A stretch of DNA of 64,000 nucleotides from Sipunculus nudus (taxonomy: Eukaryota > Annelida > Sipuncula > Golfingiida > Sipunculidae). The stretch spans positions 75,716,401 through 75,780,400 of the forward strand of contig CM049315.1 of assembly GCA_026874595.1 (NCBI GenBank), given 5' to 3'. Every line of letters starts with the position of its first letter. Within the stretch, counting starts at the first letter, position 1. Below are positions 23,668 through 35,594 of the stretch, in pieces. The notes beneath the pieces are model-generated. The model was not told where the DNA came from and ran no database searches. It was given only the letters and a program-made list of their open reading frames with translations. A program made the translations under genes and the position numbers.

Positions 23668-25918
23668 ACAAGTGACCCATGGGTCATGACGCTCAGCTGA
23701 CTGGGAAGAGATTCGCAAAAGGAAATTTTATCATCTGAATGGTAGTATATTCCCATTCAACTGAAGCATCAAACATAATAACCAACGGGCCAAGATTGTG
23801 TCTGTATTTATATGTCTCAAAAATAGAGAAGAAATGCGTAAAAAATACAAGTGGCTCCACCAGTCTGCAGAAACTAATAAAAAGACTTAATGGTCAATAT
23901 GCATGCAAAGAATCATGGTGATCTCTGCATTAGTTGTTCAGATACTTCAGCTTTTGTATCAAATTTTCCATTATTTTGAGGGATACTATTGAGTCCTATA
24001 GCTTGAAGGATATGGGTAACAGAGACCTAATTTCAGGTTTCCACAGACACTTTTCATGGGCCTCCTTGCATGACAAGAATGAAGATTCTAGGTCCAGTTG
24101 TTATGATTTGTAACCTGTTGACAGATAACCACATCTTAAAAGGTCTCAAAAATAGAGAAAAACTTCGTAAAAATTTAAACAAAATAGAGGTGGCACACCA
24201 AGTCTGCAGAAACTGATGGAACACCTCATGATCAATATGTATGCCAAAAATCATGACCATCAGTGATGTAGTTAATGAGATGATGAAGTTTTTGTATGAA
24301 ACTTTTGACTATTCTGGGGGGGGTACTTTGGGGCCCCATAGCTTAAAGGATATGGGTAACAGAGACCTAATTTCAGTTGTCCATGGAGACTTTTCATGGG
24401 TCTCCCTGTGTGTCAAGAATGAAGATTCTAGGTCCAGTCTATACGATTTGTGCCCTGTTAACAGATGTTCATATCTTTAAAGGTTGCAAAAGTAGAGAAA
24501 AAAATTCGTAAAAAAAACCCGAACAAATATACGGGGTGCCATCAGTCTGCAAAAACTGATGAAACATTCCATGATCAATATCCATGCAAACAATTATGGT
24601 GATCTCTGCATTAGTTGTTCAGATACTTTAGCTTTTGTATCAAATTTTCCATTTTTCCGAGCTGTACTTTGGAGAGCCATTGCTCAAAGGTTATGGGTAT
24701 CAGAGACCTAATTTCAGGTTTCCATGGAGACTTTTCATTGGTCTCCCCGTGTGTCAAGAATAAAGATTCTAGGTCCAGTCGTTACGATTTGTGCCCTGTT
24801 GACAGATAACTACATCCTTAAAGGTCTCTTAAACAGAGAAAAAAAAATTGTAAAAATTTGAAAAAAATACAGGTGGCGCCACCAGTCTGCAGGAACTGAT
24901 GGAACACCTCTTGATCAATATGTATGCCAAAAATCATGACCATCAGTGATGTAGTTATTGAGATGTTGCAGTTTTTTTTATCAAATTTTCCATTATTCTG
25001 GGGGGGGGGGGGGGGTAATTGGGAGCCCCACAGCTCAAAGGATATGGGTAACAGAGACCTAATTTCAGGTTTCCATGGAGACTATTCATGGGTTTCCCTG
25101 TGTGTCAAGAATGAAGATTCTAGGTCCAGTCTTTACGATTTGTGCCCTGTTAACAGATGTTCACATTTTTAAAGGTCTAAAAATAGAGAAAACAATTCGT
25201 AAAATATCGAAAAATACAGGTGGCACCACCAGTCTGCAGAAACTGATGAAACATCTCATGATCAATATGTATGCCAAAAATCATGATCATCAGTGGTGTA
25301 GTTAATGAGATTTTGAAGTTTTTTATGAAATTTTTGACAATTCTGGGGGGTACTTTGGGGCCCCATAGCTCGAAGGATTTGGGTAACGGAGAACTAATTT
25401 CTGGTTTCCATGAAGACTTTTCATAGGTCTCTCACTGTGTCAAGAATGAAGATTCTAGGTCCAGTCTTTAAGATTTGTGCCCTGTTAATAGATGTTCACA
25501 TTTTTAAAGGTCTCAAAAATAGAGAAAAAAATTCTTAAAAAATAGAAAAATAGAGGTGGCGCCACCAGTCTGCAGGAACTGATGGAACATCTCATGATCA
25601 ATATGTATGCCAAAAATCATGACCATCAGTGATGTAGTTAATGAGATATTGAAGTTTTTGTATGAAATTTTGACTATTCTGGGGGGGTACTTTGGGGCCC
25701 AATAGCTCGAAGGATATGGGTAACAGAGACCTAATTTATGGTTTCCAAGGAGATTTTTCATCGACCTCTCAGAATGTCAAGTTACAAGATTGTAAGTCCA
25801 GCGGTTACGATTTGTGCCAGGTTAACAGACAGACGGACAGATAGACGGACAGACGGACGACAGACAAAGAGTGATTGCTATAGCTCAGCATGACTGAAAG
25901 TCAGCTGAGCTAAAAAAA
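23668..25918 (+). mobile_element. Hairpin-ended element with five to six tandem 340-bp cores
   Basis: The left end is ACAAGTGACCCATGGGTCAT plus GACGCTCAGCTG. Cores of about 340 bp follow, marked by CAGTCTGCAGAAACTGATG near 23860, 24205, 24545, 24885, 25230 and 25570. Each holds a palindrome (AGGTGGCGCCACC at 24871 and 25554), a variable poly-G run, TATGGGTAACAGAGACCTAA and GATTTGTGCCCTGTTAACAG. After the last core come ACGG/ACAG-type tracts (25824-25865) and a terminal hairpin (AGCTCAGC-a-TGACT...AGTCA-GCTGAGCT) at 25882-25911, then A7. Head, tandem cores, microsatellite and hairpin tail in this order are the hallmark of Pearl/HINE elements. It has no coding capacity. Confidence 0.75.
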
Positions 25919-26028
25919 GCATTATGAGTGCAGCAACATACCTGAGAGTTCATCTTAATTGTCAAATCAATTATTTAAGTGTGTCCCATCTGTGAAGATT
26001 TGTTTTATCCTTATTGATATGCCAACAT

Positions 26029-26506
26029 GCTGTGGTTGGCTTGTTATATTCGCTGTGGTTTCAAATTTGCAATATTCGCCGTAGTGGAAAAGCTGCAAAA
26101 ATTGAAACCATGCAGATATGAAACCTTGCTGTCATGAGAAAATAAGTCTTCAGGGATATATAGCCCCTTCCATAAACAAATTGTTATATCCATGGAAAAT
26201 TGTTTTTTATTATGTAATCCGAACATGATATGATCAAGGTAGAGTTGAGGGCCCTATTTATATTGAAATGTAATGGCCAAGCTGTGAAACAAATGCGACT
26301 TTGAAGCGGCATCGCCAGGTTCCTGCACTGACAGTCATTGTTGTTTGAGCAAAACATAACTTTGTGTTATAGAGAATTCATACCTATTTTGGTGTTTATT
26401 AAAATATTGATATATGCCCCATCGCGAAAATGGAACCAAGTGAAACTATAAAAAATTGCTTGAGGGTGAAAATTGAGCCCCGTAAATAAAGAGCCAACCA
26501 CAGTAT
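26029..26506. mobile_element. MITE with CTGTGGTTGGCT inverted ends
   Basis: The left end is CTGTGGTTGGCT (26030-26041) and the right end is GAGCCAACCACAG (26491-26503), followed by TA. The inverted repeats match for 11-12 bp. TA at the right and TG at the left suggest a TA target duplication, mutated on one side. Isolated ends occur at about 27131-27146 (GAGCCAACCACTGTAA), 46744 and 61517. The family is therefore multi-copy. The transposase superfamily is not determined, though a TA target would suit Tc1/mariner. Confidence 0.6.
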
Positions 26507-27559
26507 TCCAGTTAATTTATTTCACCGATGTTTAAGATCTCAACCTCAGAGATATTGACACAGGACATTCCCATTCTTCCCAGAAGTGAATACTATTGAT
26601 GCCAGGTAAAGCACTTTATAATTAAATAAAGGGTAAAGCAATTTATAATAGTCAAAGAATTAGATAAGTTTAAAAGCATGGGTGGGATGTAGCTTTGTAA
26701 TTAAGACATTAGGACTTCAGAGGTGAATGTTGTCAGTTTGATCTCTGCCAGTTCTCAAAATACAAAACTGCAAAATCTTAACAGAACCTCATAGATCTCT
26801 TATAATGTCTAATCTTTTGGTTACAGATTAAAAATATGAGATATAGGTTTTTATGTAGTTATGACAGAGAAGATTAATGTTAGGTCAAAATAGGAAGGTT
26901 ATATTATCCAATCTTTCTACTTATCTGCTAATCATGAAAAACAATTTCAATTTGTTCAATGTTCCCTTTGGTTCAATTATTAAGATTTTTCTCATTGATC
27001 ATTTGATGTAATTAATTCATATAATAATGGTTTGCTTTGTTAAGGTACTTAATATGGTTAGATTGCAAAAATGTAACCTTTGTGAAGCACTGAAAAAAAT
27101 TGATATCGCAAAATCTTAACCTCGTGATTATGGAGCCAACCACTGTAATTTAGATGCCATTAAGCCTGCAGAGTTAATATGTCAGTAAGAAAAAGCTATA
27201 TAATATGATACAGTACTGATAATACTGTACATCACCTATCCCAACTCATACTCTTAAATAATATTAAAAACATCCAGGCTTTGATCAGCTATACTATCAA
27301 TATACTTTCAGCTGTTCTGCTGAGCCAAATGTTGTTATCTGATATAACATGCTATATACTACATACACAAAAATAATCAATTTAATGAAACACTAGAACA
27401 GCTGGACAGATAGCAAACATTACTGGATATTCTTCATAATTACACTATATAACAGAAGCATTGGTAAAAAAAAAACCTTTGAAGTACTTACATAAACCAG
27501 ACCAGTTTACCTTATATATCCAGTTATGTGGGAAGTTTAACTTTTAATATCAGCCTCTG
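26507..27559. other. Non-coding sequence with a MITE end
   Basis: AT-rich sequence. A right end of the MITE family (GAGCCAACCACTGTAA) lies near 27131. No gene was seen. Confidence 0.4.
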
Positions 27560-27870
27560 TGATCCTGGATAGCTCTATTTCATGAGACTATCTTCTCAGA
27601 TAAAGGATAGCTCTAGTTTATATCAGGATCTCCTCAGATCCAGGATCACTCTAGTTTATATCAGGATCTCCTCAGATCCAGGATCACTCTAGTTTATATC
27701 AGGATCTTTCAGGCCTTAAATAGCCCTAGGTTATATCTGTATCATCTTAGATATAGGATAGCTTTAGTTATATCAATATCTTCTTAGATCTAGGATAGAT
27801 CTAGTTTATATCAGTATCTTCCCAGATATGGAATAGCTCTTATTTAATATCATTCTCTACTCAGATATAG
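27560..27870. repeat. 38-bp tandem repeat, about seven to eight copies
   Basis: The unit contains CTCTAGTTTATATCAG, GATCT and CTCAGATCCAGGATCA. Spacing between successive CTAGTTTATA blocks is 38, 38 and 37 bp. The two central copies are identical and the edges are more diverged. Confidence 0.8.
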
Positions 27871-28607
27871 GATTATAGAAAATTAGTTTAACCCAAATGG
27901 TCCCTATGTTGTTAAATACACATTTCTCAGGCTAAACTCTTCTGAGACATCATGGTTACACATGCCTTAGTGAGAATAAGTCTGTATTAAAAAACAACAC
28001 AAATTAATAACAGTTTTGAACACCCATGTGGGGAAATGAATAAAAATCCCTATTTCTGGCCGCCTGCTGAAAACTAATACCATGTATATTGAAGCCTTGA
28101 CACGGCTCACATCTGGGAATACATAATGTTTTATTCCAGTCGTTCATTTTGTGGATATTACCAGTTGTCTAATTTACAATTGAAAGAAACTGCCGGTGCC
28201 TGGAATAAAGTCATTTGATCCAGCTCCTTAGTCATGTGACAAAGTGGTTGATTACGGTGATGCGAAGGTGGCTTTGATGACAATAGAGCATCATTATTGA
28301 CGGTTTAATCAGCTTGGATCGTCAGGTACACCCACCAGGTGGACGATTTTCACGCTGGACTGACAATATTTATCTCCTTAGTAGCCCTGTGTGGGGACTG
28401 ACTGCCAGTTTATGGGCTCTGGGATTATTAATGAATGACACGTAAAAGCCAGTGTCTGGAATGCAGATCACTAGAATGCTTGAACTTCGATTTGTACAAA
28501 GAATATTACTGCATGAACATGTAATGGAGAATAATGTTTATATCTTCTTTTTATGAACCAACAATTTAAGCCTAGTGTTCAGTCAGTGCCATGCCCATTT
28601 TTAAAGT
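27871..28607. other. Non-coding, low-repeat sequence; possible conserved element
   Basis: No open frames of note. The interval 28180-28450 is compositionally balanced and unique within the window, unlike the flanking repeats. It is a candidate for conserved non-coding sequence, which only comparison could decide. Confidence 0.3.
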
Positions 28608-28966
28608 TTTTTTTTAATATTTTTTTTTGGTGGAGGCAACCACCTCCATTTTTTTATTCTAACTTAACTATGTATATGGACATCTGCTGAATTCCATTTC
28701 AGTTTCAGACTACATGACAGGGCATTATCACACCATGACTTCCTCTTATTTTATATCCTAGTGTCAACCAGGCCTGATGACTAATTGTCCCCATTGCTGG
28801 ATCATACCACTGAGAAATCCCTGAAAGGCGCACTTGTTTTTGAGTGAAACATGGCCGTTGAGCACAACTTTCCCATTTTGCCTGCGGAGCGCTCACCCTG
28901 GGTGGGGGCCAAAAGTGAAAATATTCACCGTCTCGGATGAGATTCGAACTCAGGATCTCGCGGCAA
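28608..28966 (-). mobile_element. tRNA-derived SINE, head truncated
   Basis: It is homologous to the SINE at 3406 across the poly-T end, the GGTGGAGGCAACCACCTCC block, the central body and the B box (GAGATTCGAACTC, plus strand, 28939-28951). The A box is not seen beyond the B box, so the copy appears truncated inside the tRNA-like head. Confidence 0.75.
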
Positions 28967-29020
28967 ATTTTTTAAGTTGCAGAATAATTCATATTAACCT
29001 ATTTTTTTTTTTTAATTTAA

Positions 29021-29203
29021 TACAGTAAAACCTCAACTAACAACCGCCTTAGTTTAGTGACCACCTCAAAATAGTGACCACTTTTTCACATTCCCAATTC
29101 ATCATTACTCTTTATATCAGACCTTATATCAGACTCACTTAGACCACCACCTTAAAATGTGACCTCTTTATTGACAGTCATAATAATGAGGTTTGCTTGT
29201 ATA
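29021..29203. mobile_element. Pogo-type MITE
   Basis: The left end is TACAGTAAAACCTC and the right end is GAGGTTTGCTTGTATA, an imperfect inverted pair. The interior repeats GACCACC motifs. It shares its layout with the copies at 18896 and 48255. Confidence 0.65.
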
Positions 29204-31959
29204 ACTTAATGCTTAAAACTGGTTACATGTTGAAATTATTAATTAATGTAGTACATACTAGTATAGTGTAGAGTAAATAAGAATCTGAAAATTCAATCTG
29301 CATAGCAAATAATGCCTGAAAGGTAAAACTAGAATCTCCACTGCCAAATGTCCATGACAGTTCAAGACTTCAACCAGGCTCCTGGAGAAATGCAATTACT
29401 TTATAGGAACCTTTGAGAAGAAATAAAAGAGTTTATAGGAATTATCAGCCTGAAATATAGGGAAATACAGTGTTTTCAATGCACAATCATGTTTTACTTG
29501 CTTAATTACCATGAACATCTGTTCTTAAAGCAGCATCTTAAAGTCTGTTAAAACGGTTTTTGATGGCTGTACTTGTATGACTGCAACCCTTGCATGCACA
29601 GCTCTATAAAGGATTAAATGTTTTCAATAATATCAGTATAACTATAATTAAACAGTACCAGTATAAACAGTTATTTTAGAAACACAGTTGTTAAATGAAA
29701 ATTAATTTAGGAAAATATAGGAGATGACAGTCTAAATGCTGGAAAATACTGAAATTTATAGGAGACTGTATTTCCAGAGGAAATATAAAGAGTCAGCAGA
29801 AGCTGTGAAATTTGTCTATCCACCACGGAGTATAGGTCAATGTCCTAGCCAGCACTAAAGTTACGGAGTGTTATCAAGGATAATGAAGAAGCATTGCCTG
29901 CCACACCACGGGCTAGACATGTCTGATCAGGCCACTAGCTTGAATTGTCTGCGGCCCCAAGGAAGCTTTATACAGATACATGAATGCTCATATATCTGTG
30001 GGACGTTGTTGTAGTGTTTTAAATTAAATTCATCCTGCTGAGATCAACACAAACTTTGAATCTGAAAAGCTGTTTCTGGCCACTGCATTGAACCTAAAGG
30101 AAATATAATACCCTGCTGGTGTAAACCAGAGTACAAGTCTGTTACGAGTCTGTGTGGTTGTGGGTACAGACCATGCAATAACTGCTTCAATCTATATCAT
30201 ACCTGTAGTTGGTGCATCATGACCTTTGTCATGGATCTCTCTGTGGCCACAACTTGGAAATGAACATTTTTGGTATTGAGCTGTTTGAAATGATGCCAAA
30301 TGTGTCCTAAAGGGGGTAATTTCCCATAAATAAGGCAAATCTACAAATTTAGCAAATCTCCAAGGTTCCACTGAGTGTTCAGTGTATTTTAACTTTGAGG
30401 CCCTGGCTCAATTCAAACTAGGGATTTTCCACTCTATGTCTAAACAAGTAAAGACAATGTCTCACTTTTCTGTTGCTGTTGATGACTTAATTGTGAGAGA
30501 TACAAAATTGCAAGAAACTATGTGAATTGGCAACAGTTCCACTTTGAATCACACTGAATTGGTACTTAGGAATGTTGCATAACTCCCAATTTGTGTCCGA
30601 GTCTGCTTGAGTTCACATATATGTCTTGCAAATGATGCAATGCAAAATTGAGAATTTTTTCAGACTTGCATTTTTTGTCTTTAAATCAGTTAGCATTTAG
30701 TTCCGTAGGTTGCTGACCCCTCACAAAGATGTCTCGCAGTTCTTACATTCTCCAACTCAATGAAAGGGTTGGTAACTCCGATCCTATTTTGAGAGAAAAT
30801 TTGTTGCACAAACTTTTTGAACATATTCAAAATACCAGTGACAAGAAACCGTGAAGGTTTCAAAACATTTTGGAAACTTTAACACCATTGTGTTTGTAAT
30901 TAGGAGCCCAGTGATCGAGACAGGGGCTAAAGCCAAATTCCATTTCATGTTTGATTTAATGTTTCATTAGTTGTTCAGTCAAACATGATCACACTCTGGT
31001 CCTGTTACTCCATGAAAGTCTTTGTGAGAATACTCATATAACGTTTTAGGACTGGTAAATGAAATATTCATGATGAATTATGTTTGAGAGGGAGGATTGA
31101 AGAAACAAGTCACCAGTCCGTGGACAATCATTAATGCTAACAAATAACATCTTGGGAGAGAAAAAGGAGACTTTACATTAATGCAAACTGACAGACACCA
31201 ATGTTATTGATGGTTTAATACACAAAAGCAACGCAGATCCTTCTCAAGTCACAACACAGCCTTGATTTACACGCAGGGATTGTCTTAAAGCACTATAAGA
31301 ACTAATATCCCCAAACACACATTTATCATCCAGCCCCATGTGCTGCGTGCAGGCTAACAGATGCCTTTTAAGCAGGGACCAATATTCTGCTAAATAAAGA
31401 TTACTGCACCGCAAGCCTCAAAGACAGCTTTCCAGCCGCTGCAGCGACTCCGTATAGCAACCATTCATATTGAAATGCCTCGTACAAGTAAGCCAGGTGT
31501 GAGCAGACCCATGTTGGCAATTTCAATAACTTACACTAAGATCAATAGAATCCTGTAGCCCTAGATGGGAATGCCCGGAAGAAATGTATAGTAGGGACTT
31601 ATGTCATGACCTCTGACCTCCTGTAACCTGGCAGGTTTTCAGGACATTGCTGTTCATGGCTTTACCGTCACCTTTCTAGCTTCTCATTTCACCGTGCAGC
31701 TATCATCCTAGTTGGGTTACAGACTTGGCTGTATATGTTTAACTGGATATGGCCACCCCCAGGACCTGGTCTGAATATACCAGCGGGAGTTATGACTACT
31801 GAATAAGGTGAGAATTAGGATGTCTCCATTCATGCTCTGTGAGGATGACGTGTGGTCCCTCAGGACAACTGATGTATTTATCACCAGTATTGTTGTAATG
31901 TGTAACAACTTACTAACAAGAGCCCTTCTGTACTCATGCAGTGTCAACTGATGAATCTG
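29204..31959. other. Long non-coding stretch; possible conserved element
   Basis: No supported gene. The interval 31100-31560 is of balanced composition and unique within the window, without good open frames, so it may contain conserved regulatory DNA. Elsewhere the sequence is AT-rich and featureless. Confidence 0.35.
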
Positions 31960-32195
31960 AATTTTTCCACTTTTTAGTTTGAGAAGTAAATTTTTTTAAT
32001 TTTGGACTCTTTTAAGATTGTGAAATACATTTCTTAGTTTGTGAAGTACATTTTGTAATTTGTGAAGTACATTTTTTTAGTTGGGAAGTACATTTTTTAG
32101 TTTGCCAAGTATATTTTTTTAGTTTGGGCAATACATTTTTTTTAGTTTGGAAAGTACATTTTTTTAGTTTTGGAGGTACATCATTTGTACATTTA
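31960..32195. repeat. 21-25-bp minisatellite, about ten degenerate copies
   Basis: The unit is near TTTAGTTTGGGAAGTACATT with a variable T run. An open frame on the minus strand (lysine and threonine rich) simply reads through the repeat. Confidence 0.75.
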
Positions 32196-32770
32196 TTCAC
32201 TTTCACAGAGTCAATTTCAGAATTTTATTATTTTAAGAATTACTCATACAGTGTCAGTATTTTTACATCCATTTGATTAAACTTTGGCAATTTGAGCAAT
32301 TAAGAATTTTATCATCAACATTTACAGAGTCACTTTGAGATCATTATTTTTACATGTACTTACGTGTGTATGTGCTGATGCCTAAAGTTCACACTGTGTA
32401 CCATAAGTTTACACTGTTTTTGACCTTTCAACATCATTAACAACTTAAATTCGATCCTTCAGTGCTTGCAGCTGTTATCTTGTTTACATGAATTATTTTT
32501 TATAACCTTATCACTAACAACTCGGTATATCTTCTATAGACCAATTCTTGTGCAAGAGTTTACATGATTGGTCAACTATAAATGTACCACTTATCACTCC
32601 TACCTTGACAAATAGTACTCATATCATACCAGTGCTTGAGTATGAAGTTTATGTATGAACCATAATCCTGACATGTTTGGTAAACCTACAACTAACATCA
32701 ATACAGATTTTGTAAAATTAAGTGCATGAAACATACGGTATGGTTGAAGCAGTAAACAAGAAGTTTACAA
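32196..32770. other. Non-coding sequence
   Basis: AT-rich sequence. Nothing was recognised. Confidence 0.4.
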
Positions 32771-33154
32771 TGTAACCATGTTCAGAATGTGTTCTTGCTG
32801 GCCTCCCTGGTGAATCTTGCTTTATTGGCAAAGCAGGTAGAACATCTGTTTTGTGTGTCATAGGTTACAGGTTCAAATCCACATTTGGCCCTACTTCTAT
32901 TTTTACTCATTACAAATGGTGGCAGCAGTGGGGGCCAGGGAGTTGGTGTCATGGCATATTGCCTTATTCCCACATTCTGGGGACAGAACTTTCCCGGAGA
33001 GGGGATAAATGTAACAATGTACACAAAAGCGTTCCTACTGGCCTCACTTGTGAAGCTTACTTAATTGGCAAAGCCAGTAGAACACCTGACTTGTGGGTCA
33101 CAGGTTGTGAGTTCAATTACACATTCTGCCCTATTTCTATTTTCACTTGCTACA
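32771..33154 (+). mobile_element. TRIM-type miniature LTR retrotransposon with tRNA-like LTRs
   Basis: Two direct repeats of about 145 bp (32771-32914 and 33010-33154) start TGTAAC and end CTACA or TTACA, with inverted termini TGTA...TACA. Two bases after the first repeat comes TGGTGGCAGCAGTGGGG (32917-32933). This matches a primer-binding site complementary to the CCA end of a leucine-type tRNA. Directly before the second repeat is a purine-rich tract, GGAGAGGGGATAAA. The interior is only about 95 bp and non-coding. LTR, PBS, PPT and LTR in this order define a TRIM. Each LTR carries a tRNA-like segment. In the first, TGGCAAAGCAGG (32826-32837) fits the Pol III A-box consensus exactly, and GGTTCAAATCC (32870-32880) fits the B box. 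No clear target duplication is visible (ACAA left, ATAA right). A dimeric SINE is the alternative, but it would not explain the PBS and PPT. Confidence 0.7.
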
Positions 33155-34161
33155 ATAACATGAACCATAAATTTACAGTTTTATCAATGTGACACATTAA
33201 TAGAGTTCAATCCTTGCACATGATCTTATGATAGTTAATCAGAATTTGACTTGATTTCTCCACCTGTTACTGACACCTAACCATATCTTTAGACTGATCA
33301 GTACTTACACATGAAGGAAACATTATAGACCACAAATGTAACACCACTTTACCGACAAAAGTCACTCATAAATTATATTCCTTCCTTCTGCAAGAAGCTG
33401 TTACGATTTTCACTTTGGCTTATCAACCTATATACATGTACTAACACCAAGTTGGATGTTTGACAAATCAGTACTTGCACATTAAGTTCCCATAAGGAAA
33501 CCTTAATTTACACTGTTTAATCAACTGAACATCATAGTGAGTCAGAATTTTAACTGACTTTTCAACAGATTGCTAACACCCAGGAATTCCTATCATATGT
33601 AGGTCACTGCATGGAGATTAATCCTTTCATTATATTGACGATTCCGCTCATCAGACCGGGCTGTGACCACACCTTGCCTGGGAATTCCGTTTGACAGCTG
33701 GTGATTACATTTGCTCAAGCCAGCGAGTGATATGATCAATGATGTCTATGATGGGTACAAGCTTTAACGACCAGACACATTCCCAATCAGTATCTGTTTA
33801 ATCATGCCATCACGAGGAATTGCATTCTGAAGAAAACAGTTCAGCAAGCAAGCACATGAGGTACATATGCTGCAGCTTTAGCTCTAGTATCATTATACCA
33901 TCTTAGTAGAAAATCAATGCCTATTGTCTGGTGTTCCTTTATTTCTAAGTGCTTTCCTAGATAGTGGATTCAATTTAGTTTTTACATGTTTTGTTTAGTC
34001 ATATCTAATCAGACATCTGTATATATTTTTTATATAATATAATTTATTCTTTTTTTATGTCAAATAGTTTTCTTAATATTTACATCTGGCATGGAGGATT
34101 ATTAGTTGTGTGCCAATTAATTAATTACTAGTTGTGTGCCAAATAATGGATTAAATCAATT
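33155..34161. other. Non-coding sequence; possible conserved element
   Basis: No gene was recognised. The part from 33600 to 33860 is balanced in composition and unique in the window. Confidence 0.35.
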
Positions 34162-34348
34162 TCTTTTTTTTTTTTTTGAATGATTTATTGACACAATACA
34201 TAATAAGTACATTCACGTGGTATTCTACCTAAGCACATATATATATATAAACTTGTATCAATAGATAGAGCGCAAGCTACTTAAAGCTTATGAAGCTCGC
34301 TCATAATCGTTTTTCTTTCAAAATTGATTATATTTTTGCATAATCAAT
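34162..34348 (-). mobile_element. Short retroposed insert with poly-A tail and target-site duplication
   Basis: On the minus strand the insert ends in AATAAATCATTC followed by about 14 A, seen as poly-T at 34164-34177 on the plus strand. The 11-bp sequence TTAAATCAATT flanks it at 34151-34161 and 34349-34359. The poly(A) signal directly before the tail and the long target duplication show reverse transcription of a polyadenylated RNA. The 187-bp insert is too short to identify the source. It could be a 5'-truncated LINE 3' end or a processed transcript. Confidence 0.65.
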
Positions 34349-34359
34349 TTAAATCAATT

Positions 34360-35594
34360 GTTTGCACATGCAAAGAATCTAAAGAACCTGCCAGAGATAG
34401 AAGAACACAAAGTAACGAACAGCATCGAAACGGATCCTTGCCCAGTCAGCAATCATTCAATGGCAAGTCAACCTTGGATGCGGGTGGATTGATGGTTTCA
34501 TTAATCATTATGAATACCAATGTAAATGTCAGACTATTTATTGGGGTCAATATTTTAGGAACTAGTATACATCAGATTTCAAGGTTACATAAAAAATAAA
34601 TAAAATCATTGATAAATAATCAATCATTGGTAGTTTTTATTTTTTAATCATCCATTATGATTTAATACCAATTCCCACTATTATCAATTACATCAATGAT
34701 TGTTTTGTTTTTTTAATCAATTAAATTGGCTGCATTTTAGCATGATTGATCACAAACAATTATGCATGCAAAGAATTAAGTCATATTATCAAGAAGAAAT
34801 TCCTAACCCCATGAGACATACATGAGAAAGATGGGACACAAAGTAGCGAACACCATTAAAACTTTATCTTGTGCTGCAAACATGTGTCAACAACCTGGCC
34901 TTTATCCTAGACCTTTCAATGTGATTATCAAGTAAAGACGGAATTCACTCAGTCAACACTGTAGGTACAACTATACAACAGATCTGATGGTAACATATAA
35001 GATATATAACATATAGTTTTATTCCTTTCAATCATTGAACATGATTTTACAACTAATCCCTATCCCTTAGGATTATACAGGAGAGCCAGGTACTATCATT
35101 CTGTGGGGAAGACTAAGCAGGATTATTTGCCTCAGCACAGGTCTGAGCTCTATGGAGCAGCAGGAGTGCCATTATAAATATTCTTGAGATAGTTCCATCT
35201 AAAAGCCAATTAAGGCGTGGAAGTATACAAAAATTGTATACAAATTGATCCTGCTTGTTAATGATAAAGCACTGAAGGAATTAAGCTTGAATCTTACTTG
35301 CAAATCAGCATCTTCTGCTATGCAGGGTCGTTTTTTGAGACTGGATTTAAATGGGTTAATTTAATTAACAAGAACAGCTTTATGCATGTAATTGTGTGCA
35401 GATTGAATGCTGATGGTTAGTGGAGTAATTTAGTACCAATATCACAGCTGATTACTGATATCTGTTGGGGTAGTTTGGTACTACCATAATAAATAAAACT
35501 TGATGAATTTTGTTCCTTGGATTATACCTTTATCATACCTGAGACAGGCACTGAGAGGTATAACAGATATGTTTTACCTTTCATTATTTTAGTT
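34360..35594. other. Non-coding sequence
   Basis: AT-rich. A 38-codon open stretch near 35076-35195 follows a TAG acceptor-like site but has no donor or family support. Nothing else was seen. Confidence 0.35.

Noticed and set aside
31717-31830. Exon-like stretch after TTGGGTTACAG and before GTGAGAATT
   Set aside because: The only open frame ends in TAA just before the donor, so it cannot be an internal coding exon. Chance splice-like sites are likely.
32826-33120. Two tandem tRNA genes or a simple SINE dimer
   Set aside because: The tRNA-like blocks sit inside direct repeats flanked by a PBS and a purine tract, which is better explained by LTRs. The SINE-dimer reading is kept only as the alternative.
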